20,284 bases of DNA, from positions 1-20,284 of the forward strand of contig DCPZ01000092.1 of assembly GCA_002323795.1 (NCBI GenBank), in the 5' to 3' direction. Below are positions 16,154-20,284 of the stretch, piece by piece. Below the pieces are notes generated by a model, which was given only the letters and a program-made list of their open reading frames with translations, did not search any database and had not been told where the DNA came from. The stretch comes from Flavobacteriales bacterium UBA1531. Its GTDB lineage: Bacteria > Bacteroidota > Bacteroidia > Flavobacteriales_D > Sanyastnellaceae. How positions within the stretch are numbered: the stretch's first letter is position 1; each line of letters opens with the position of its first letter. Both the position numbers and the translations under genes were made by a program.

Positions 16154-16794
16154 TGTTTATTTTCCTCGTTGCGTGCGGCCACAAAAGCTTGTCGGGTCAA
16201 TGGGATGTAACGGTCTTTCTCACCGATTTCAACCGTGTTTTCGCCCCCCGCAATCCGATGGGAAAAGTGTGCTGGACGACCCGTTTCCATGCAAACGGCG
16301 TGTAGTTTGGTGACTTCTTCGGCTAAGCAGAGCAGCTCTGGCATGCACCCGAAAGGTTTGGCGGTGAAATCCAAATCCAATCCCGCTGCAATCACGCGAA
16401 TGCCTTGGTCAGCCAATTTCATGCAGGTCTCGGGCAAGGCGTCGTCAAAAAATTGAACTTCATCGATGGCAATGACTGTGATGGGGCGAGCTTGGCTACC
16501 GAGGTAATTCAAGATTTCTGCGCTGTTTTTAACAGTGATGGAAGGCAGAGCATTGGAGTCGTGAGAGGTTACTGCTTCTTTTTTGTATCGGGTGTCTGTG
16601 GCGGGTTTGAAGATCACGGTGGGTTGATGCGCAATTTGAGCGCGCCTTACGCGTCGGAGCAGTTCTTCGGTTTTCCCCGAGAACATCGGGCCGCATATAA
16701 TTTCAATGCGGCCTTCGCCGAGGCCAGTGTGTTGCAGGGGAGAATGTTCTTCGTGTGGGACCATCATGATAGTGCTCGAAATTACTTCAGGCAT
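16150..16794 (-). CDS. tdk: Thymidine kinase (type II)
   Basis: 214 aa cytosolic salvage enzyme, thymidine + ATP to dTMP. P-loop CGPMFSGKT (34-42), VIFKPATDTRY, and IDEVQFF (110-116) with the expected catalytic base Glu112 are intact. So are the lasso-region motifs AGLDLDF and AEEVTKLHAVC. The C-terminal zinc site is not: where the family has CxxC...CRxC, this has C168-M-E-T171 and T200-R-Q-A203, so only one of four ligands remains. The start is uncertain. ATG 16794 is preceded by GAGG, but ATGs at 16767 and 16764 would match the usual N-terminal length better and leave room for the divergent promoter at 16794-16801. It is the first gene of a coupled pair with murF-alr. Confidence 0.93.
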   Translation of the reverse strand: MPEVISSTIMMVPHEEHSPLQHTGLGEGRIEIICGPMFSGKTEELLRRVRRAQIAHQPTVIFKPATDTRYKKEAVTSHDSNALPSITVKNSAEILNYLGSQARPITVIAIDEVQFFDDALPETCMKLADQGIRVIAAGLDLDFTAKPFGCMPELLCLAEEVTKLHAVCMETGRPAHFSHRIAGGENTVEIGEKDRYIPLTRQAFVAARNEENKQ

Positions 16795-16801
16795 TACTTT
16801 G
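16794..16801 (+). promoter_or_regulatory. Possible -7 box for the lipoprotein-DUF2490 pair
   Basis: TTACTTTG differs from TAnnTTTG at one position and lies 31 bp upstream of the preferred ATG at 16833. It abuts the longest possible tdk start. No -33 element is evident. This is the only promoter-like sequence I find between the divergent genes. Confidence 0.3.
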
Positions 16802-16832
16802 CAACCTCATGGAGTCCATGCAATTTTTTCAA

Positions 16833-17261
16833 ATGACAAAATATTCGACGAATCGGGAGGTGTTGCAGGCGTTATTCGCTTGTTTTTTGATTGTTTTTAC
16901 AGGGTGCACCCGAACAGCTGGCGAGGGCGGTTCCACCACCATTAGAGGCAATGTGGAGCTTGAGCAGCGCATTGTGATCACCAATCCGTTGAGCGCTACG
17001 GTTGTTCCTGCGATTGACGAAGACGTTTACATCATATACGGAGATCGCGTTGGACCCGACGATCGCGTGCGCACGAATTATGATGGTGATTTCGCCTTTT
17101 ATGGATTGCGCCCCGGGGATTATACAATTTACGTTTACAGCGAGGACACGATGCCCACGAGTAATAACGCACCGGATGTCGCAATCATTCGGAAAGTCAC
17201 CATTGAGAAGGGCGATGAGACGTTGGAAATGGACACATTGCGCATTTACAAGGACGTTTAA
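16833..17261 (+). CDS. Small lipoprotein with prealbumin/carboxypeptidase-regulatory-like beta domain
   Basis: 142 aa. The signal peptide MTKYSTNREVLQALFACF leads to lipobox FTGC (Cys25). A Gly/Thr-rich spacer follows, then one beta-sandwich domain with strands such as TIRGNVELEQRIVI and EDVYIIYGDRV, and the tell-tale YDGDFAFYGLRPGDYTIYVY. That last motif is common to carboxypeptidase-regulatory-like, SpaA/Cna-B-like and prealbumin-like folds, which usually serve structure, adhesion or carbohydrate contact. I start at 16833 because the signal peptide is well formed from there and A/T-rich sequence precedes it; in-frame ATGs at 16809 and 16818 would add up to 8 residues. The stop is 3 bp from the next ATG, so the two are an operon. 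Function unknown; probably a periplasm-facing or surface lipoprotein working with its neighbour. Confidence 0.8.
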   Translation: MTKYSTNREVLQALFACFLIVFTGCTRTAGEGGSTTIRGNVELEQRIVITNPLSATVVPAIDEDVYIIYGDRVGPDDRVRTNYDGDFAFYGLRPGDYTIYVYSEDTMPTSNNAPDVAIIRKVTIEKGDETLEMDTLRIYKDV

Positions 17262-17264
17262 TTG

Positions 17265-18419
17265 ATGCGCAAGGCCCTCATTTTCATGGTTTTTCTGGTT
17301 GGATTGGGGACTGTGCAGGCCCAGTACACCGACGCAGGAGCTTGGGTCGGTGTATCGGTTGACCAAAAAGTAGCCAAGGATTGGAGTTGGTCTTTGAAAT
17401 GGGAGAATCGTTGGGCCATGGGAGGCACACGGCATGATCGCGGTTTTATGAACGCGGGCGTTGCTTACCGATTGAATAAGATGTGGCGTGTTGGAGCTCA
17501 GCACCGTTGGATTGAAAAACAACGCGTTGGCGGTTTTTACGAATCGGCCCGTCGTTTTGCTTTTCGACTGGACGGAAAAGCAAAAGGTGAATCAGGCGGA
17601 TGGAAATGGCGATTGATGACGACCAAAGCCTGGAATCCGTCGCACAACAATGAAGGTGCAGTGCCCACAGAAGATTTGGTTCAGCGCTTCCGTCTCGGAT
17701 ATTCAAAGGAGTTAATCGATCGATTGACCTTGGTGCCGACTTACGAGTTTTTTGCAAAAGACATCGAGTCGGGTTCTGCGGCATGGAGCGGGCGTCTTCA
17801 AGTCCAATTGAGGTGGGAAATGAATCAGCATTTGAGGTTTAGCACAGCTTATGTGTGGTCCGATGAATGGCATACAAATGATCCTTGGTCCGAACATGTT
17901 TTACGCTTTAATATCAATTGGCGTCTGTCGGATTTCAAGGCGCGCAAGAGAAATAAATCGGTACCTCCTTCACGCGTTTATTCAGCACAAGGACAGCGAT
18001 GGTCACCACGGCGACAAAACTTCGGCCAATGCACTGCGGAGCAGGTATACGTCTCTGAAGTTCACCCCAAGGGAAAACCAGCGGATTTCATTGAATTGTG
18101 CAATGCCGGGTCCAGCCCTTGCGACCTGAGCGGTTTTTCATTGACCGATGATTCGAATCAGGAAGGATTGGTTTTTGGCAAAACCATCTTACCTCCAGGA
18201 GGTTGCTGGTTGGGATACGAAGGAGGCAAGGGTTCGTTTTCTTTCGGGATTTCTGCGAAAGCAGAAACAATTTATTTGAAAAATGCATCGGGACAGGTTC
18301 GGTTTTGGGAGGTCATGCTTGAAGACGACAAAACCTCTATATCCTTTGATTTTGCTGGTAATTCTAGGTTTTCGGCTCCCTCTCCGGGTCGAGTAGAGGC
18401 CAAGGACGCAATGGACTAA
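17265..18419 (+). CDS. DUF2490-like outer membrane barrel fused to a C-terminal lamin-tail domain
   Basis: 384 aa. Signal peptide MRKALIFMVFLVGLGTVQA. Residues about 20-225 are alternating amphipathic strands rich in Trp, Tyr and Arg (GVSVDQKVAKDWSWSLKWENRW, FMNAGVAYRLNKMWRVGAQHRW, HLRFSTAYVWSDEW, LRFNINWRLSDFK), matching DUF2490, a predicted outer-membrane beta-barrel. A basic linker (about 226-256) follows. Residues about 260-380 are a lamin-tail (LTD) Ig-like domain: VYVSEVHPKGKPADFIELCNAG, CDLSGFSLTDD, LPPGGCWLGY. Bacterial LTDs usually occur in secreted nucleases and surface proteins. No T9SS signal is seen at the C-terminus. Four cysteines in the LTD could form disulfides. I start at ATG 17265; a TTG just before it is less likely. 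The partner lipoprotein ends 3 bp upstream. Barrel topology is inferred from strand pattern. Confidence 0.83.
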   Translation: MRKALIFMVFLVGLGTVQAQYTDAGAWVGVSVDQKVAKDWSWSLKWENRWAMGGTRHDRGFMNAGVAYRLNKMWRVGAQHRWIEKQRVGGFYESARRFAFRLDGKAKGESGGWKWRLMTTKAWNPSHNNEGAVPTEDLVQRFRLGYSKELIDRLTLVPTYEFFAKDIESGSAAWSGRLQVQLRWEMNQHLRFSTAYVWSDEWHTNDPWSEHVLRFNINWRLSDFKARKRNKSVPPSRVYSAQGQRWSPRRQNFGQCTAEQVYVSEVHPKGKPADFIELCNAGSSPCDLSGFSLTDDSNQEGLVFGKTILPPGGCWLGYEGGKGSFSFGISAKAETIYLKNASGQVRFWEVMLEDDKTSISFDFAGNSRFSAPSPGRVEAKDAMD

Positions 18420-18464
18420 TCATTTTTGTCCACAAGATGTCTTGGGTTGTAAACATCCGTTTGC

Positions 18465-18472
18465 TATCTTCG
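18465..18472 (+). promoter_or_regulatory. rplM promoter -7 box
   Basis: TATCTTCG fits the relaxed flavobacterial -7 form TAnnTTYG. TTG at 18442-18444 lies 20 bp upstream and can serve as the -33 element. CAAGA-TG-TCTTG (18433-18444), a 5-bp inverted repeat, overlaps that -33 element. The box lies 45 bp before the rplM start and probably drives rplM-rpsI. The remaining ~40 bp after the DUF2490 gene hold no obvious terminator. Confidence 0.5.
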
Positions 18473-18475
18473 CAC

Positions 18476-18489
18476 CCCCAATTTTGGGG
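18476..18489 (+). promoter_or_regulatory. Hairpin in the rplM 5' leader
   Basis: CCCCA (18476-18480) pairs with TGGGG (18485-18489), with a possible sixth A-T pair and a loop of 2-4 nt. It begins at the expected transcription start after the -7 box. L13 leaders that bind the protein product have been proposed in Bacteroidia as I recall, but I cannot match this to a model by eye, and so small a hairpin could also simply protect the 5' end. Confidence 0.3.
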
Positions 18490-18517
18490 AGAATTCGAAC
18501 ATTCAAAACACTGAGCT

Positions 18518-18967
18518 GTGGATACTTTGAGCTACAAAACCCGCTCCATCAATAAGGAGAACGCCGACAAGAAGTGGTTGCTCGTTGATGCTGAAGGCCA
18601 AACTTTGGGCCGATTGGCATCCGAAGTCGCGAAGCGTTTGCGCGGAAAGCACAAGCCGAATTTTACACCACACGCAGACTGCGGTGACTTTGTAATTGTT
18701 GTCAATGCAGAGAAAGTGGTTTTGACGGGCAATAAGTGGGAGCAGAAGGAATACATCCGTTATACGGGTTACCCCGGTGGTCAGCGAAAGCGCACGGCGA
18801 TTGAGCAATTGAAGCGCAAGCCCTTTGCTTTGGTCGAAGACGCTGTTCGTGGCATGTTGCCTAAAAACACACTCGGAAGAGAGATTTTCCGAAACTTGCA
18901 CGTCTTCGTGGGTCCTGACCACAAACATGAAGCTCAGCAACCACAGGAATTCAAATTGAACGCTTGA
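18518..18967 (+). CDS. rplM: 50S ribosomal protein L13
   Basis: 149 aa, full-length large-subunit protein that binds 23S rRNA early in assembly. It begins MDTLSYKTRS, the usual Bacteroidetes N-terminus. WLLVDAEGQTLGRLAS, LRGKHKPNFTPHADCGD and YTGYPGGQRK (the L13 signature region) follow. The start codon is GTG at 18518: the next in-frame Met is deep in the protein, and the family's N-terminus is encoded from the GTG onward. rpsI follows after 23 bp, the conserved L13-S9 pair. Confidence 0.97.
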   Translation: MDTLSYKTRSINKENADKKWLLVDAEGQTLGRLASEVAKRLRGKHKPNFTPHADCGDFVIVVNAEKVVLTGNKWEQKEYIRYTGYPGGQRKRTAIEQLKRKPFALVEDAVRGMLPKNTLGREIFRNLHVFVGPDHKHEAQQPQEFKLNA

Positions 18968-18990
18968 TTCAAGCTTGATCATCACATCGA

Positions 18991-19377
18991 ATGGAAGTCA
19001 TCAATACATCTGGCCGAAGAAAGACCGCAGTAGCGCGTTTGTACTTGAAGCCCGGAAAGGGAAACGTCACCGTCAACAAGCGTGATGTTGCCACATATTT
19101 CAGCACATCTGTGTTGCAGTACAAAATCAATCAGCCTTTCATGCTGACCGAAACAACAGGTCAATATGATGTTCAAGTGAACGTGGACGGAGGAGGAATC
19201 ACAGGGCAAGCGGAAGCGGTCCGATTGGCCATTTCCAAAGCGTTGATTGAAATCAATCCAGAGTGGAAGCCAGTTTTGAAGCAAGTCGGCCTCACGACGC
19301 GTGACCCACGGATGGTTGAACGTAAGAAATTTGGTCAAAAGAAAGCGCGGAAGAAGTCTCAATTCTCAAAGCGTTAA
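18991..19377 (+). CDS. rpsI: 30S ribosomal protein S9
   Basis: 128 aa. Begins MEVINTSGRRKTAVARLYL and ends DPRMVERKKFGQKKARKKS...FSKR, the long basic C-terminal tail that reaches the P-site tRNA in the 30S subunit. Length and both ends are standard for the family. Co-transcribed with rplM (23-bp gap). It is followed by a 97-bp spacer holding a structured element before rpsB. Confidence 0.97.
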   Translation: MEVINTSGRRKTAVARLYLKPGKGNVTVNKRDVATYFSTSVLQYKINQPFMLTETTGQYDVQVNVDGGGITGQAEAVRLAISKALIEINPEWKPVLKQVGLTTRDPRMVERKKFGQKKARKKSQFSKR

Positions 19378-19413
19378 TCACCCAACAGAACATTATTATT
19401 TGTTTAGCATCCA

Positions 19414-19453
19414 AATTCGATGGACTCGCGACCGACGCGGCTACCATCGGATT
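19414..19453 (+). promoter_or_regulatory. Two-stem hairpin in the rpsI-rpsB spacer (candidate S2 leader)
   Basis: AATTCGATGG (19414-19423) pairs with CCATCGGATT (19444-19453) over 10 bp including one G-U. Inside, CGCG (19427-19430) pairs with CGCG (19436-19439) around loop ACCGA, with an asymmetric internal loop between the stems. The structure ends 21 nt before the rpsB ATG and no T-run follows, so it is not a simple terminator. A near -7 box (TATTATTTG, one base too long in the spacer) lies just upstream at about 19393-19401. It may be an autoregulatory leader for S2. Confidence 0.5.
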
Positions 19454-19474
19454 GCTTAAACCAGGAAAGTAAAC

Positions 19475-20284
19475 ATGGAAAAGACAACATTCGAGCAAAT
19501 GCTCCAAGCCGGAGTTCATTTCGGCCACCTCAAGCGCAAGTGGAATCCACACATGGCGCCCTATATTTTCACTGAGAAGAAGGGCATTCACATCATTGAT
19601 TTGCATAAAACAGCCGTGAAGCTGGACGAGGCAGCAGCGGCAATGAAGCAAATCGCAAAAAGTGGGAAGAAAATCCTCTTTGTCGCGACAAAGAAACAAG
19701 CGAAAGAAATCGTAGCGGAGCGGGTGAAAGCGGTGGGCATGCCATACGTTACCGAGCGTTGGTCTGGAGGAATGTTGACAAACTTTGCGACCATTCGCAA
19801 GGGGGTGCGTAAGATGTCTCAAATCGACAAGATGGAGCAGGATGGTACATTGAACACGATGTCCAAACGTGAGCGCCTCCAGGTGAGCCGCCAGCGTGCG
19901 AAGTTGGAAAAGAACCTTGGTTCGATTTCTGATCTAACACGGATTCCATCGGCAATTTTCATTGTAGACGTGGTGAAGGAAAACATTGCGCTTGCGGAGG
20001 CTCAGAAATTGGGCATCCCTGTTTTTGCAATGGTCGATACCAACTCAGACCCACGACCAGTGGACTTCCCAATTCCAGCAAATGACGACGCAAGTCGTTC
20101 CATTGGTTTGGTTTTGGATGTTTTGGTTCAAGCTGTAGCGGAAGGCCTCCAGGACCGCAAAACAGATAAGGACCAAGCAGACGCACAGGCAGCAGCAAAA
20201 AAGGCGAAAGCTGAAGCTGCGAAAGCTGAAACAGAGGTGAAGGAAGAGGCTCCGGCGGAGGCTCCTGCAGCTGCTGAAGAAGCC
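19475..20284 (+). CDS. rpsB: 30S ribosomal protein S2 (3' end outside window)
   Basis: 270 codons are visible, with no stop before the window ends. It starts MEKTTFEQMLQAGVHFGHLK and contains the family hallmarks RKWNPHMAPYIF, KKGIHIIDLHKT, VTERWSGGMLTNF and VDTNSDPRPVDFPIPAND. The S2 core ends near residue 230. A low-complexity Ala/Glu/Lys tail follows, as in many Bacteroidetes S2 proteins, and continues out of the window. S2 joins the 30S subunit late, near the S1 and mRNA-entry side. tsf commonly follows but is not visible here. The start is fixed by the conserved N-terminus. Confidence 0.96.
   Translation, partial: MEKTTFEQMLQAGVHFGHLKRKWNPHMAPYIFTEKKGIHIIDLHKTAVKLDEAAAAMKQIAKSGKKILFVATKKQAKEIVAERVKAVGMPYVTERWSGGMLTNFATIRKGVRKMSQIDKMEQDGTLNTMSKRERLQVSRQRAKLEKNLGSISDLTRIPSAIFIVDVVKENIALAEAQKLGIPVFAMVDTNSDPRPVDFPIPANDDASRSIGLVLDVLVQAVAEGLQDRKTDKDQADAQAAAKKAKAEAAKAETEVKEEAPAEAPAAAEEA

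Noticed and set aside
16872..17522. 216-aa minus-strand frame across the lipoprotein and barrel genes
   Set aside because: Both + strand genes show signal peptides and domain motifs; the antisense frame shows none.
18503..18985. 160-aa minus-strand frame across rplM
   Set aside because: It is fully antisense to a conserved ribosomal gene, with no recognisable domain or promoter.
19292..19822. 176-aa minus-strand frame across the rpsI end and rpsB start
   Set aside because: Antisense to two ribosomal genes; no motif supports it.
1..20284. CRISPR array, insertion sequence, integrase/att site or prophage
   Set aside because: No regularly spaced repeats, transposase motifs or terminal inverted repeats were found; the tRNA at the left end has no integrase beside it and no second copy of its 3' end that I could see.

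Overview
The window looks like chromosomal DNA of a Bacteroidota member, most likely of the Flavobacteriales. Several independent signs agree. There is a secreted protein with a type IX secretion (T9SS) type A C-terminal domain, a fused MurF/alanine racemase, a ~630-residue PurF-like protein of the Bacteroidetes type, a long-form (677 aa) urocanate hydratase, and -7 promoter boxes of the TAnnTTTG type close upstream of start codons. Strong Shine-Dalgarno sequences are mostly absent. I see no insertion sequence, integrase, prophage or CRISPR array. Genus and species cannot be fixed by eye.

Layout. Bases 1-62 are the 3' part of a tRNA-Leu(CAA), followed by a terminator. A T9SS-exported protein (195-1187) converges on a leftward block: a long PurF-like amidotransferase (1205-3097) and a PLP-dependent D-cysteine desulfhydrase/ACC-deaminase-family enzyme (3165-4160). 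From a divergent promoter near 4167 runs a rightward, overlapping set: a 53-aa DUF5522 zinc-knuckle-like protein (4179-4340, easily missed), hutU (4337-6370) and a pentapeptide-repeat protein (6370-6930). An inverted repeat and a -7 box then precede a TetR regulator (7013-7663), which is translationally coupled to a tripartite RND efflux system: TolC-like outer membrane factor, lipoprotein adaptor and RND pump (7660-13665).

The RND gene converges, with only 4 bp between stop codons, on a leftward tdk to murF-alr pair (16794-13670) joined by an ATGA overlap. Divergent from tdk is a two-gene envelope unit: a small lipoprotein with a prealbumin-like domain (16833-17261), then an outer-membrane DUF2490-type barrel fused to a lamin-tail domain (17265-18419). 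The right end is the ribosomal cluster rplM (GTG start), rpsI and rpsB (truncated by the window). Structured RNA lies upstream of rplM, and more convincingly upstream of rpsB.

Most of the window is housekeeping. The parts that deserve attention are the DUF2490-lamin-tail fusion with its lipoprotein partner, the DUF5522 gene coupled to urocanase, the inverted repeat in front of the TetR-efflux operon with a pentapeptide-repeat gene next to it, the altered proton-relay residues of the RND pump, the loss of zinc ligands in the thymidine kinase, and the rpsB leader hairpin.
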